Shown: piece by piece, positions 43,904-55,814 of the stretch
Layout of the letters: each line of letters starts with the position of its first letter
Position numbering within the stretch: position 1 is the stretch's first letter
Source of the DNA: Streptomyces cellulosae
Lineage (GTDB): Bacteria > Actinomycetota > Actinomycetes > Streptomycetales > Streptomycetaceae
Direction of reading: 5' to 3'
DNA length: 64,000 nt
Assembly (NCBI RefSeq): GCF_000721105.1
Contig: NZ_JOEV01000018.1
Coordinates: 195,599 to 259,598 of the forward strand
Notes under the pieces: model-generated
Told to the model about the DNA's origin: nothing
Seen by the model: only the letters and a program-made list of their open reading frames with translations
Database searches by the model: none
Program-made: the position numbers and the translations under genes

Positions 43904-44307
43904 GCGGTGGCCTCAGCCTTCCCGGTCCGGTCGGCCTGCTCGGCCGTCGGGGCGTCGCTGTCGGAGCCGTCGGCCGGGTGGCCCTCGAGGCCCTCGGCGG
44001 TGTCGCGGAGCTTGTCGATGTCGGCGGTGCCGCGGTTGCGGTGGACGGCGAGGACGATCGCCAGGCCGATGCCGATCTCGGCGGCGGCGATGGCGATGGT
44101 GAACAGGGTCAGGGCCTGGCCGGAGTGCAGGGCCTCCTCGACGGCCTTGCTGAGCCAGACGTCGAAGGCGACGAGGTTGAGGTTGACGGCGTTGAGCATC
44201 AGCTCGACGGACATCAGGACGAGGATCGCGTTGCGGCGGGCGAGGACGCCGTACAGGCCGGTGCAGAAGAGGAGGGCGGAGAGGACCACGGGGTAGGCGA
44301 GGTGCAT
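43900..44307 (-). CDS. nuoK: NADH-quinone oxidoreductase subunit K
   Basis: A 135-residue membrane subunit with three helices; the conserved acidic residue is in [19 protein letters not shown], and the third helix is [21 protein letters not shown] hydrophilic tail of about 35 residues (acidic, ending TGKAEATA) goes beyond the usual 100-residue length. ATGA overlap with nuoJ. Confidence 0.95.
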   Translation of the reverse strand: MHLAYPVVLSALLFCTGLYGVLARRNAILVLMSVELMLNAVNLNLVAFDVWLSKAVEEALHSGQALTLFTIAIAAAEIGIGLAIVLAVHRNRGTADIDKLRDTAEGLEGHPADGSDSDAPTAEQADRTGKAEATA

Positions 44308-44984
44308 CAGGGCGTCCCTTCCCGGTCGGCCTTGCCCGCGGTGCCTTGGCTCGCGCTGGTCTTGCCTGGGGTGGCTTGGCTCGCCTGAGTCCTGCCCGCG
44401 GTGACTGGGCCCGTGTCGGCCTTGCCCGCGGTTGGCTGGCTCACGCCGGTCTTCGCCTTGCGGGAGAGGACGATCGCGCCGACGAGGGCGGCCAGGAGGA
44501 GGACGGACAGGGCCTCGAAAGGGAGGACCCAGTTCTGGAAGAGGCTGGCACCGGTGGCGTCGGTGGAGCCGGCGGCGGGACCGTCCAGGTCGATCCAGGT
44601 CGCGCGGAAGGCGTCGACGACGACCCAGACCAGGGCCGCCGCGGCGGCGACGGCGACGCCGAGGGCGGCCCAGCGGTTGCCGGAGTCGGCGTCCGGGGAG
44701 CGGCCGATGGGCGCTTTGGTGAGCATCAGACCGAACAGAAGGAGGACGACCACGGAACCGACATAGATCAGGACCTGCACCCAGGCGATGAACTCGGCGG
44801 TGAGCAGGAGGTACTCGACGGCGAGGCCACCGAGAGCGACCACCAGCCACAGGGCGGCGTGCACCAGTTGCTTGGTGGTGACGGTGACCAGCGCGGCGCC
44901 GAACGTGACCAGGCCGACGAGGAGAAAGGCGATCTCGACGCCGGTCGGGGAGAGGAAGCCGTGGGTCTCGGCGGCAAGGCTCAC
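44307..44984 (-). CDS. nuoJ: NADH-quinone oxidoreductase subunit J
   Basis: A 225-residue subunit with five membrane helices ([56 protein letters not shown]). The last 45 residues form a soluble Thr/Ala/Gly tail with repeated [21 protein letters not shown]-like units that is unusual for NuoJ. Its start overlaps the nuoI stop by 4 bp. Confidence 0.94.
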   Translation of the reverse strand: MSLAAETHGFLSPTGVEIAFLLVGLVTFGAALVTVTTKQLVHAALWLVVALGGLAVEYLLLTAEFIAWVQVLIYVGSVVVLLLFGLMLTKAPIGRSPDADSGNRWAALGVAVAAAAALVWVVVDAFRATWIDLDGPAAGSTDATGASLFQNWVLPFEALSVLLLAALVGAIVLSRKAKTGVSQPTAGKADTGPVTAGRTQASQATPGKTSASQGTAGKADREGTP

Positions 44985-45586
44985 GATTCTCCCTCCTTCG
45001 GCTCGGCCTGTGCGGCCGCCAGCTTCTCCGCCGTCTTACGGGCGGCGGCGATCTCCTTCGGTTCCTCCGCGCCGGGATCGAGGGCGGGCGGGGCCGGGAC
45101 GGTCCACATCCACTCACGGAGCTTGTCGCGCTCGTGGGTGAGGTCACGGATGTCGGTCTCGGCGTACTCGAACTCCGGGGACCAGAACAGAGCGTCGAAA
45201 GGACAGACCTCGATGCAGATGCCGCAGTACATGCACAGGGAGAAGTCGATGGCGAAGCGGTCGAGAACATTGCGGCTGCGCTCGCGGCCGCCGGGGGCGG
45301 CCGGCGGGACCGTCTCCTTGTGGGAGTCGATGTAGATGCACCAGTCCGGGCACTCACGGGCGCACAGCATGCAGACCGTGCAGTTCTCCTCGAACAGCCC
45401 GATGACGCCGCGGGTGCGGGGAGGGAGATCGGGCTGGGCGTCCGGGTACTGCTCGGTGACGGTCTTCTTCGTCATCGTGCGGAGGGTGACGGCCAGGCCC
45501 TTGGCGAGGCCGCTGCCGGGGATCGACAGGCGGGGCCGCCCGGAGGGCGTCGTTGCGGGGCGGTGGCCGGGTGACGGGCGGGACAT
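44981..45586 (-). CDS. nuoI: NADH-quinone oxidoreductase subunit I (2x[4Fe-4S])
   Basis: A 201-residue ferredoxin-like subunit that passes electrons along the peripheral arm. Two CxxCxxCxxxCP sets are present: [12 protein letters not shown] and [12 protein letters not shown]. The start at 45586 gives the amphipathic segment [12 protein letters not shown] before the clusters. The C-terminus is a Glu/Ala/Lys-rich tail. It starts 2 bp from the nuoH stop. Confidence 0.95.
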   Translation of the reverse strand: MSRPSPGHRPATTPSGRPRLSIPGSGLAKGLAVTLRTMTKKTVTEQYPDAQPDLPPRTRGVIGLFEENCTVCMLCARECPDWCIYIDSHKETVPPAAPGGRERSRNVLDRFAIDFSLCMYCGICIEVCPFDALFWSPEFEYAETDIRDLTHERDKLREWMWTVPAPPALDPGAEEPKEIAAARKTAEKLAAAQAEPKEGES

Positions 45587-45588
45587 AG

Positions 45589-46553
45589 CTACTGGATCAC
45601 CACCTTGACGATGCCGGTGAGGGCGATCTGGGCGAGGGAGAGGGGGACGAGGAGGGTCCAGGAGAGCTTCTGGAGCTGGTCCTCCCGCAGGCGGGGGTAG
45701 GTGACGCGCAGCCAGATGACGATGAAGGCGAGGACGGCGGTCTTCAGGAGGGTCCAGACCCAGCCGAGGCCGTCGGCACCCCAGGGGCCGTGCCAGCCGC
45801 CCAGGAAGAGGACGGTGGTCAGGCCGCACAGGACGACGATCCCGGCGTACTCGGCGAGGAGGAACAGGGCGAAGCGGAGGCCGGTGTACTCGGTGTACGC
45901 ACCGAAGATGATCTCCGAGTCGGCGACGGGCATGTCGAAGGGCGGCCGTTGGAGTTCGGCCAGCCCGGCAACGAAGAAGACGATCGCGCCGACGATCTGC
46001 CAGGGCAGCCACCACCACCTGAAGGCGTCGAGGATGCCGGGGATCGACACCGTCCCCGCCGCCATCGCCACCGAGGCGGCGGTCAGCAGCATCGGGAGTT
46101 CGTAGGCGAGGAGCTGGGCGGCGGTGCGCAGGCCGCCGAGGAGGGAGAACTTGTTGGCGGAGGCCCAGCCTGCCATGAGCGAGCCGAGGACGCCCACCCC
46201 CATCACCGCGAGGACGAAGAAGACGCCCGCGTCGATGACTTCTCCTACGGCGCCCTTGCTCGGGCCGATGGGGATGGCGAGGAGGACCAGGAGATACGGG
46301 AGGAGGGCGACTGCGGGGGCGAGTTGGAAGATACGGCGGTCCGCGCCCGCGGGGACGACGTCTTCCTTCTGCGCGAACTTCACGCCGTCGGCGACGAGTT
46401 GTGCCCAACCGTGGAATCCACCGGCGTACATGGGGCCCAGGCGGCCCTGCATGTGAGCCATGACCTTGTGCTCCGTCTGGCCCACGATCAGCGGGAAGGT
46501 CAGGAAGACGACGAAGATGATCAGGAGTCGCCAGGCGACGTCGAGAGCGTCGT

Positions 46554-46557
<4 letters not shown>
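45589..46557 (-). CDS. nuoH: NADH-quinone oxidoreductase subunit H
   Basis: A 322-residue membrane subunit joining the two arms and forming part of the quinone cavity. Segments: [56 protein letters not shown] with the acidic quinone-site loop, and [20 protein letters not shown]. Eight membrane helices. Its start overlaps the nuoC stop by 4 bp. Confidence 0.95.
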
Positions 46558-48259
<1,702 letters not shown>

Positions 48260-48263
<4 letters not shown>

Positions 48264-48988
48264 CGGCCCTCCCCCGGCCCCGAAGCCGAACCTGAGCCGG
48301 GTCCCGAGCCCTCAGCCGCACCCGGTCCCGAACCCGCAGCCGCCCCCGAGGCCGTACCCGCACCCGCACCCGCACCGGAGTCCGTCCCCGGCCCCCGCAC
48401 CAGCCCGCTCTCCAGCGCGGCAGCCGACGGGCGCCCGGCGTCGGAACCGGCTCCGGAGCCGTACCCGTATCGCTCCCCCAGCGACTCCCGCGCGATCTTC
48501 TCCTGGAGTTTGAGGATCCCCTGGAGGAGCGCCTCGGGGCGGGGCGGGCAGCCGGGGACGTACACGTCCACCGGGATGATCTGGTCGACGCCCTTGGTCA
48601 CGGAGTACGAGTCCCAGTACGGGCCGCCGCAGTTGGAGCACGCGCCGAAGGAGATCACGTACTTCGGCTCGGGCATCTGTTCGTAGAGGCGCTTCACGGC
48701 CGGCGCCATCTTGTCCGTGACCGTTCCGGAGACGACCATCAGGTCGGCCTGGCGCGGGCCGGGCGCGAAGGGGATCACGCCGAGGCGGATGAAGTCGTGG
48801 CGGGCCATGGACGCGGCGATGAACTCGATCGCGCAGCACGCGAGGCCGAAGTTGAAGACCCAGAGGGAGTAGCGGCGGCCCCAGTTCAGGACCACCTTCA
48901 TCGGCTCGGGGGCCAGGCGCGCGAGGGCGCCCAGCCGCTTCGGCTCCGGAAGCAGAACAGGCTCGGAAGGAGTGGGGGTCACGTCCAT
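48260..48988 (-). CDS. nuoB: NADH-quinone oxidoreductase subunit B
   Basis: A 242-residue subunit that binds cluster N2, the last cluster before quinone. Cysteines are in the expected places: [37 protein letters not shown] and [14 protein letters not shown]. The final 65 residues are a Gly/Ser/Ala-rich tail beyond the usual end. The start ATG at 48988 overlaps the nuoA stop by 10 bp. Confidence 0.95.
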
Positions 48989-49401
48989 GCCAGGACGCCC
49001 TTCTTGTATGCGTACAGCAGGCCCACGGCGAGGAAGCCGAGGAAGATGAACATTTCCACGAGGGTGGTCGCGCCGTAGCCGGGGGCGGCGAAGACCGTGG
49101 CCCAGGGGAACAGGAAGATCGAGTCGACGGCGAAGATGACGTACAGGAACGCGTAGACGTAGTAGCGGACCTGGGTGTGCGCCCAGCCCTCGCCGACGGG
49201 GTCGACCCCGCACTCGTACGTCAGGAGCTTCTCGGGCGTGGGGACCACGGGTCGCAGCAGGCGTCCGGCGCCGAAGGCGACAGCGACGAACAGCACGCCG
49301 ACCACGGCGAGCAGTCCGACGACCGAGTACGACTGGAAGTAGTCCGCCGCGACGACGGTCGCGTTGACAGCGGTCGACTCGACAACGGTCGGTTCCGGCA
49401 C
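48979..49401 (-). CDS. nuoA: NADH-quinone oxidoreductase subunit A
   Basis: A 140-residue membrane subunit with three helices. Typical segments are [40 protein letters not shown] (acidic residue in helix 2) and [20 protein letters not shown]. Start chosen at GTG 49401 with GAGGGACG upstream. It is the first gene of the cluster; a 14-nt tandem repeat lies in its leader. Confidence 0.92.
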   Translation of the reverse strand: MPEPTVVESTAVNATVVAADYFQSYSVVGLLAVVGVLFVAVAFGAGRLLRPVVPTPEKLLTYECGVDPVGEGWAHTQVRYYVYAFLYVIFAVDSIFLFPWATVFAAPGYGATTLVEMFIFLGFLAVGLLYAYKKGVLAWT

Positions 49402-49418
49402 GCCCGTCCCTCGCTCCC

Positions 49419-49446
49419 TGACCTGGACTCTGTGACCTGGACTCTG
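49419..49446. repeat. 14-nt tandem repeat in nuoA leader
   Basis: TGACCTGGACTCTG twice in perfect tandem (49419-49432, 49433-49446), 18 bp upstream of the nuoA start codon, in or just after its promoter region. Confidence 0.85.
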
Positions 49447-49610
49447 TTCGACGATCTGTACGCACGGGAGTCTAGGCCCTGCTAAAGAGAGCGTAAGCAG
49501 CCCGTCACTGCCTGAGGGAAGCCGCAGGTGGTGAAGGTGGGGTTTTCCCCAGTGGATCGCGGCGGTCCACCTCATGGCGCCGCGGGCCGCGGCGCGGCAC
49601 GCTAACCCGT

Positions 49611-50807
49611 ATGACCGAACGACTCCCGGCTTCGAGCCCCTCCGTGGAAGCGGCCAGCGACCGCCTGCCACCGGCACGTTTCGCCTTCCCAGGGCACACC
49701 TGGAAGGAGATCGCACACCTGCTGGCGAACCTTCCGATGGCGCTGATCGGCTTCGTCTACGTGGTGACGGTGCTGTCCGCCGGAGCCGGGCTCACCGTCA
49801 CGGTGATCGGGCTGCCGATGCTCGCGGCCGGGCTGATGGGCGCCCGGTGGCTGGGCCGCCTGGAACGGGCGCGGGCCAGGGCGCTGCTCGGGCTCCGCGT
49901 GGACGAGCCGAGCCCGCTGCGGCTGCGCAACAGAAAGGGCATCGGGTTTCTCCAACGCCTGTGGTTGGGGCTGACGGACCCCGTCGGCTGGCGGACGATG
50001 CTCTACGACTTCGTGCGGCTGCCCTGGGGCATTTTCACCTTCGCCCTGACGCTGACCTCGCTGTTCGTGCTGTGGCCGGTCCTGCCGTTCATAGCGCGGG
50101 GGCTGACCAACGTGGACCGTGCGATGGTGCGCGGGCTGCTGTCGCCCTCCGACGAACTGGAGCGGCGGATCGCCGAGCTGGAGTCGGACCGGGGGGTCGT
50201 GGTGGACACGGCCGCAGCGGACCTGCGGCGCATCGAGCGCGACCTGCACGACGGAGCGCAGGCCCGGCTGGTCAATCTGGCGATGGGGCTGGGCATGGCC
50301 AAGGAGAAGCTGCTGGACGGTCACACCGACGAGAAGCTCGTGGCAGCGATGGTCGAGGAGGCGCACGGCGAGGTGAAGCTCGCGCTGCAGGAGCTGCGGG
50401 ACCTGGCCCGGGGCATTCATCCGGCCGTCCTCACGGACCGGGGCCTGGATGCCGCTCTGTCCTCGGTCGCGACCCGCTGCACGGTGCCGGTGAAGGTGAC
50501 GGCTGACCTGGATTCCAGACCGGTCGCGGCCATCGAGGGCATCGCCTACTTCACCGTCTCGGAGCTGTTGCAGAACGTCAGCAAGCACAGCGGCGCGAAG
50601 TCGGCGGCGGTGGAGGTGTGGCGGTCGGACGACCGGCTGCTGATCCAGGTGTGGGACGACGGTCGCGGCGGCGCCCGCCTCGACGGCGGTACGGGCATGC
50701 GCGGCCTCGCCGAACGCCTGGACGCCGTGGACGGCCTGTTCGTCATCGACTCGCCCCCGGGCGGACCGACGGTCGTCACAGCGGAACTGCCGTGGCGGGA
50801 CCGCTAG
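49611..50807 (+). CDS. Sensor histidine kinase (NarL-type partner)
   Basis: A 398-residue membrane kinase. The N-terminal half is a PF13796-like sensor with four helices (LPMALIGFVYVVTVLSAGAG; VTVIGLPMLAAGLMGARWLG; LPWGIFTFALTLTSLFVLWP). The dimerisation box DLRRIERDLHDGAQARLVNL holds the phosphorylated His, and the ATPase domain has NVSKHSGAK and DDGRGGA. Start ATG 49611. It is followed by a close paralogue and, further on, the response regulator at 52999. Confidence 0.92.
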   Translation: MTERLPASSPSVEAASDRLPPARFAFPGHTWKEIAHLLANLPMALIGFVYVVTVLSAGAGLTVTVIGLPMLAAGLMGARWLGRLERARARALLGLRVDEPSPLRLRNRKGIGFLQRLWLGLTDPVGWRTMLYDFVRLPWGIFTFALTLTSLFVLWPVLPFIARGLTNVDRAMVRGLLSPSDELERRIAELESDRGVVVDTAAADLRRIERDLHDGAQARLVNLAMGLGMAKEKLLDGHTDEKLVAAMVEEAHGEVKLALQELRDLARGIHPAVLTDRGLDAALSSVATRCTVPVKVTADLDSRPVAAIEGIAYFTVSELLQNVSKHSGAKSAAVEVWRSDDRLLIQVWDDGRGGARLDGGTGMRGLAERLDAVDGLFVIDSPPGGPTVVTAELPWRDR

Positions 50808-50974
50808 GCAGGGCCTGAGGAGAAGCGCCCTCTATGGCCGGACTGGAGGGAAGAAGAGGTAGGGAAAACCCCCCTCCCGAGACGCCGACGGACTCCATGG
50901 TCCTCAGGCTCCGGGCCGAGCAGGGTGGAGGTACGACGACACAGCCGCAGGGACAAGGGAGAAGGACGACGCCG

Positions 50975-52348
50975 ATGGCCACGGACTACGGACAGGGCTA
51001 CGGGCAGGACTACGGGCACGCCTATGGGCACGAACGCGGGCTCGGGTTCCCCGAGGAGGTGCGGCGGCACCGCCTGCCGGCCGGGCTGCGGGCACCGTTC
51101 GAGGCACGCAGCTGGCGCGAGCTGGCGTACGTGCTGCTGAGCCTGCCGATCAGCATCCTGCTGTTCGTGTACACGATCACGATGGTCGCGCTCGGTGTGG
51201 GGCTGCTCGTGACATTCCTCGGGATACCGCTGCTGGCGGTAGGGCTGGCCGGCTGCCGGGGCCTCGGGTCACTGGAGCGGGCCCGTGCGCGGGGGCTGCT
51301 GGGCCTCGATGTGGGCGAACCCGAGCCGCTGCGGATGAAGAAGCACGGCGCGCCGGCCTGGGTGGGGGCGGTGCTGAAGAGCGGCACCTCATGGCGGAGC
51401 GCGCTGTACTCGGTGTTGTCTCTGCCGTGGTCGGTGTTCTCGTTCGCGGTCGTCGTGAACTTCTTCGCGCTCGGCTGGACACTGATGACGTACCCGCTGT
51501 GGTTCTGGCTCTTCCCGCTCTTCGCCGGTCAGGACGGGATCCAGTTGTACGGCGACGAGACCCACCGCGTCTACCTCGACAACCCGTTCGAGATCACCGT
51601 GACCGCGCTGGTGGGAGTGTTGTTCACGTTGGCCACGCCGTGGATCGTGCGGGCGCTGACGATGGTGAACCGGCTGCTGGTGCACGGGCTGCTCGGGCCG
51701 ACGCGGCTGTCGGCGCGGGTGGTGGAGCTGGAGTCGGACCGCGGGGTCGTGGTCGACACGGCGGCGGCGGACCTGCGGCGCATCGAGCGGGATCTGCACG
51801 ACGGGGCGCAGGCGCGGCTGGTGGCGCTTGCGATGGATCTGGGGCTGGCGAAGGAGAAGCTGGCGGAGGACCCGCATGCGGCGGCGCGGATGGTGGACGA
51901 CGCGCACGGCGAGGTGAAGACGGCGCTGCAGGAGTTGCGGGACCTGGCGCGGGGCATCCATCCGGCCGTGCTGACGGACCGCGGGCTGGATGCCGCCCTG
52001 TCCGCGGTCGCCTCGCGGTGCACGGTTCCGGTTCAGATGGAGGTGGACCTGCCATCGCGACCGGCGCCGGCGATCGAGGGGATCGCGTACTTCACGGTGT
52101 CGGAGCTGCTGCAGAACATCAGCAAGCACGCGCAGGCCACCTGGGCAGCGGTCGACGTCTGGCGAGTGGAGGACCGTCTGATGCTGCAGGTCGTCGACGA
52201 CGGCGTCGGCGGCGCGGACACCTCCGCCGGCTCGGGTTTGGGCGGCCTGGCCGAACGGCTGGACGCGGTGGACGGAATCCTGGTGGTCGACTCCCCTGCC
52301 GGGGGCCCGACGCGGATCACCGCGGAGCTTCCGTGGCGGGCGGTGTAG
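50975..52348 (+). CDS. Sensor histidine kinase, paralogue of preceding gene
   Basis: A 457-residue kinase. The ATG at 50975 follows an AAGGA; the N-terminus contains short YG(Q/H)-type repeats (GQGYGQDYGHAYGHERG). The same sensor and kinase domains as the neighbour: membrane helices, the box DLRRIERDLHDGAQARLVAL, NISKHAQAT and DDGVGGA. It has an added extracytoplasmic segment (LFAGQDGIQLYGDETHRVYL) between helices 3 and 4, so the two likely sense different cues or form heterodimers. An upstream frame from 50834 is possible but lacks the family pattern. Confidence 0.9.
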   Translation: MATDYGQGYGQDYGHAYGHERGLGFPEEVRRHRLPAGLRAPFEARSWRELAYVLLSLPISILLFVYTITMVALGVGLLVTFLGIPLLAVGLAGCRGLGSLERARARGLLGLDVGEPEPLRMKKHGAPAWVGAVLKSGTSWRSALYSVLSLPWSVFSFAVVVNFFALGWTLMTYPLWFWLFPLFAGQDGIQLYGDETHRVYLDNPFEITVTALVGVLFTLATPWIVRALTMVNRLLVHGLLGPTRLSARVVELESDRGVVVDTAAADLRRIERDLHDGAQARLVALAMDLGLAKEKLAEDPHAAARMVDDAHGEVKTALQELRDLARGIHPAVLTDRGLDAALSAVASRCTVPVQMEVDLPSRPAPAIEGIAYFTVSELLQNISKHAQATWAAVDVWRVEDRLMLQVVDDGVGGADTSAGSGLGGLAERLDAVDGILVVDSPAGGPTRITAELPWRAV

Positions 52349-52998
52349 GTCCGGCTGCGAGCCATGGCGGCGGCGCCCCCTGAGCTGCGGTCTGCGGCGG
52401 ACAGGGGGCCGGAGCGGTGTCAGGGCCGGAGACCGAGGACGAACACGCGAGGTTCCCGAGAGGAGCCCGAGAGCCCGCCGTGAGTCCGTGCCGCCGCACG
52501 CCACTGCCGCACGCCGCAGGCCCAGGCGCGCGCCGTGCTGCCGCAGGCGCAGGCGGCGCACACCGTACGTCCACGACCCACGACCCACGACCCACGACCC
52601 CACGGACGTGACGTACGGCCCCACGGACGTGACGTACGGCCCCACGGACGTACGGCCTCCAAGCCCCCAACCCCCATCCACGCCCCAAGCCTCAAGCCCC
52701 AGGCTCCACCCGACCAAGGACACCCCCCAAAGCTCCACCCGCCCAGGAACACTCCCTCAAAGCTCCACCCGACCAGGAACACTCCCCTCAACCACCCGTC
52801 TCCCTGCCACCCCCTGTCCGTCCGGCACCCGGCCGAGAACCTCCGCCTCCCCCGCCCCCGAACCCACCGCAATCCAGCCGCACGTCAGGCAGTTGTCCAC
52901 AGGCCCGGTGCGATGGGGCCGATCACGGGATACTGAGGGCCGACGGATGGGGACGGGGCCGGGATCGGTCCGTTACAGGGGCACGGGGGCCGAGAATC
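52349..52998. repeat. Repeat-rich intergenic DNA between kinase and regulator
   Basis: A 650-bp non-coding stretch with three adjacent minisatellites: CCACGAC x4 (52571-52598), a 21-nt unit CCCCACGGACGTGACGTACG-G x2 plus a 16-nt partial copy (52598-52655), and a 30-nt unit x3 (52701-52790) starting AGCTCCACCCG. No gene was recognised. Confidence 0.85.
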
Positions 52999-53670
52999 GT
53001 GGAGGACAGGGTGCAGGTGGTCATCGCCGAGGATTCAGTGCTGCTCAGGGAGGGCCTGACCCGGTTGCTGACCGACCGGGGGCACGATGTCGTGGCCGGG
53101 GTGGGCGACGGTGAGGCGTTGATCAAGACCATCAACGAGCTGGACGCGCAGGGCGAACTGCCGGATGTCGTGGTCGCCGACGTACGGATGCCGCCGACGC
53201 ACACCGACGAGGGGGTCCGGGCGGCGGTCCAGCTGCGCAAGGCGCATCCGGGACTCGGGGTGCTCGTGCTGTCGCAGTACGTGGAGGAGCGCTACGCCAC
53301 CGAACTGCTGGCCGGTTCCAGCCATGGCGTCGGCTATCTGCTGAAGGACCGGGTAGCCGAGGTGCGTGAGTTCGTGGACGCGGTGGTGCGGGTGGCCGAG
53401 GGCGGTACGGCCCTCGACCCGGAGGTCGTCGCGCAGCTGCTGGGCCGTTCCCGCAAGCAGGACGTGCTCGCGGGACTCACCCCGAGAGAGCGGGAGGTCC
53501 TGGGCCTGATGGCCGAGGGCCGGACGAACTCGGCGATCGCGCGGCAGCTGGTGGTGAGCGACGGAGCCGTGGAGAAGCACGTCAGCAACATCTTCCTGAA
53601 GCTCGGGCTGTCCCCGAGCGACGGGGACCACCGACGCGTTCTGGCGGTCCTCACCTATCTGAACTCGTGA
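52999..53670 (+). CDS. LuxR/NarL-type response regulator
   Basis: A 223-residue regulator. Receiver domain: acidic pair Glu11/Asp12, phosphoacceptor Asp61 in VVVADVRMPPTHTDEG, Ser in VLVLSQYVEERYA, Lys in YLLKDRVAE. LuxR helix-turn-helix at about 150-210 (LTPREREVLGLMAEGRTNSA; VVSDGAVEKHVSNIFLKLGL). Start GTG 52999; a GTG at 53011 with GGAGG five bases upstream is equally credible. It is the expected partner of the two upstream kinases. Confidence 0.93.
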   Translation: MEDRVQVVIAEDSVLLREGLTRLLTDRGHDVVAGVGDGEALIKTINELDAQGELPDVVVADVRMPPTHTDEGVRAAVQLRKAHPGLGVLVLSQYVEERYATELLAGSSHGVGYLLKDRVAEVREFVDAVVRVAEGGTALDPEVVAQLLGRSRKQDVLAGLTPREREVLGLMAEGRTNSAIARQLVVSDGAVEKHVSNIFLKLGLSPSDGDHRRVLAVLTYLNS

Positions 53671-53885
53671 GCAGGCCGAGGGAGAACCGTCGCACGAGAG
53701 CGAGCGTCTTCAGGGAAGCGCCGGGGGCCGGTAAAACGTGACAAGTCGGGTGTCGAACCGTCTCAAAAGCGTGTCCATCATGCGAATGACCCAGGGAAGG
53801 CGACCCTTACCGTCGTAGGGTTGATCCTGGGAGGGACTGCGGGACGGTCGCTCCCAGACAGCCGCCTCTAGGGAGGTCCAGTTCA

Positions 53886-55814
53886 GTGACCAGCCAGGTC
53901 AGTAGCCCAGCGGAGCAGGCCGACGGAACCGTCACAGGAGAGCAGCGCAAAGCGGCAGGGGCGAAGGACGTCCGCCGTCTGGACCGGGTGATCATTCGTT
54001 TCGCGGGCGACTCTGGTGACGGGATGCAACTCACCGGTGACCGCTTCACCTCGGAGACGGCGTCCTTCGGCAACGATCTGTCGACGCTGCCGAACTTCCC
54101 CGCCGAGATCCGTGCACCCGCCGGCACTCTGCCCGGCGTCTCGTCCTTCCAGCTGCACTTCGCCGATCACGACATCCTCACGCCGGGCGACGCGCCCAAC
54201 GTGCTGGTGGCGATGAACCCGGCCGCCCTCAAGGCCAACGTCGGCGATCTGCCGCGTGGCGCGGAGATCATTGTCAACACGGACGAGTTCACCAAGCGCG
54301 CGATGCAGAAGGTCGGGTACACCAGCTCCCCGCTGGAAGACGGCTCCCTCGACGGGTACCACCTCCACCCGGTCCCCCTGACCACCCTGACCGTCGAGGC
54401 GCTCAAGGAATTCGACCTCACCCGCAAGGAGGCCGAGCGCAGCAAGAACATGTTCGCGCTGGGTCTGCTGTCGTGGATGTACCACCGGCCCACCGAGGGC
54501 ACGGAGAAGTTCCTGACGTCGAAGTTCGCCAAGAAGCCGGACATCGCCGCCGCGAACATCGCCGCCTTCCGCGCGGGCTGGAACTTCGGCGAGACGACGG
54601 AGGACTTCGCGGTCTCCTACGAGATCGCGCCGGCGACGACGGCGTTCCCGGTCGGCACCTACCGGAACATCTCGGGGAACCTGGCCCTGTCCTACGGGCT
54701 GGTCGCCGCGTCCCGGCAGTCGGACCTGCCGCTGTTCCTGGGCTCTTACCCGATCACCCCGGCCTCGGACATCCTGCACGAGCTCAGCAAGCACAAGAAC
54801 TTCGGTGTGCGGACCTTCCAGGCCGAGGACGAGATCGCCGGCATCGGCGCCGCCCTGGGCGCGGCCTTCGGCGGCTCGCTCGCCGTCACCACCACCTCCG
54901 GCCCGGGCGTGGCGCTCAAGAGCGAGACCATCGGCCTAGCCGTGTCGCTGGAGCTGCCCTTGTTGGTGATCGACATCCAGCGCGGCGGTCCGTCGACGGG
55001 TCTGCCGACCAAGACCGAGCAGGCGGACCTGCTGCAGGCGATGTACGGCCGCAACGGCGAGGCCCCGCTCCCGGTGATCGCCCCGAGAACCCCGGCGGAC
55101 TGCTTCGATGCGGCCCTGGAGGCGGCCCGCATCGCGCTGACCTACCGCACCCCGGTGATGCTGCTGTCCGACGGCTATCTGGCCAACGGCTCCGAGCCCT
55201 GGCGCATCCCGGAGCTGGACGAACTGCCGGATCTGCGGGTGCAGTTCACACAGGGGCCGAACCACACCCTGGCCGACGGCAGTGAGGTCTTCTGGCCGTA
55301 CAAGCGTGACCCGCAGACCCTCGCCCGCCCGTGGGCGATCCCCGGCACTCCGGGCCTGGAACACCGTATCGGCGGCATCGAGAAGCAGGACGGCACGGGC
55401 AACATCTCCTACGACCCCGCCAACCACGACTTCATGGTCCGCATCCGGCAGGCCAAGATCGACGGTGTCGACGTACCGGACATCGAGGTCGACGATCCGC
55501 ACGGCGCGCGGACCCTGGTCCTGGGCTGGGGCTCCACCTACGGGCCGATCACGGCGGCGGTACGCCGGCTGCGCACAGCCGGCGAGTCCATCGCGCAGGC
55601 GCATCTGCGCCACCTCAACCCGTTCCCGAAGAACCTGGGCGCGGTGCTGAAGGCGTACGACAAGGTGGTGATCCCCGAGATGAACCTCGGGCAGCTCGCC
55701 ACGCTGGTGCGGGCGAAGTACCTGGTCGACGCCCACTCGTACAACCAGGTCAACGGTATGCCGTTCAAGGCGGAGCAGCTTGCCACGGCGCTCAAGGAGG
55801 CCATCGATGGCTGA
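53886..55814 (+). CDS. korA: 2-oxoacid:ferredoxin oxidoreductase, alpha (gamma-alpha fusion)
   Basis: A 642-residue KorA. Residues about 35-220 are the gamma domain (FAGDSGDGMQLTGDRFTSET; PNFPAEIRAPAGTLPGVSSF), the rest the alpha pyrimidine-binding domain (FLGSYPITPASDILHELSKH; AEDEIAGIGAALGAAFGG; ITSGPG-type TTSGPGVALKSE). With KorB it oxidises 2-oxoglutarate to succinyl-CoA, reducing ferredoxin. Start GTG 53886 after GGGAGGT. KorB overlaps by 8 bp. It follows the nuo/kinase region. Confidence 0.93.
   Translation: MTSQVSSPAEQADGTVTGEQRKAAGAKDVRRLDRVIIRFAGDSGDGMQLTGDRFTSETASFGNDLSTLPNFPAEIRAPAGTLPGVSSFQLHFADHDILTPGDAPNVLVAMNPAALKANVGDLPRGAEIIVNTDEFTKRAMQKVGYTSSPLEDGSLDGYHLHPVPLTTLTVEALKEFDLTRKEAERSKNMFALGLLSWMYHRPTEGTEKFLTSKFAKKPDIAAANIAAFRAGWNFGETTEDFAVSYEIAPATTAFPVGTYRNISGNLALSYGLVAASRQSDLPLFLGSYPITPASDILHELSKHKNFGVRTFQAEDEIAGIGAALGAAFGGSLAVTTTSGPGVALKSETIGLAVSLELPLLVIDIQRGGPSTGLPTKTEQADLLQAMYGRNGEAPLPVIAPRTPADCFDAALEAARIALTYRTPVMLLSDGYLANGSEPWRIPELDELPDLRVQFTQGPNHTLADGSEVFWPYKRDPQTLARPWAIPGTPGLEHRIGGIEKQDGTGNISYDPANHDFMVRIRQAKIDGVDVPDIEVDDPHGARTLVLGWGSTYGPITAAVRRLRTAGESIAQAHLRHLNPFPKNLGAVLKAYDKVVIPEMNLGQLATLVRAKYLVDAHSYNQVNGMPFKAEQLATALKEAIDG

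Noticed and set aside
39594..44388. Long open frames on the plus strand across the nuo genes
   Set aside because: They are rich in Gly, Glu and Arg with no domains, and mirror the nuo genes.
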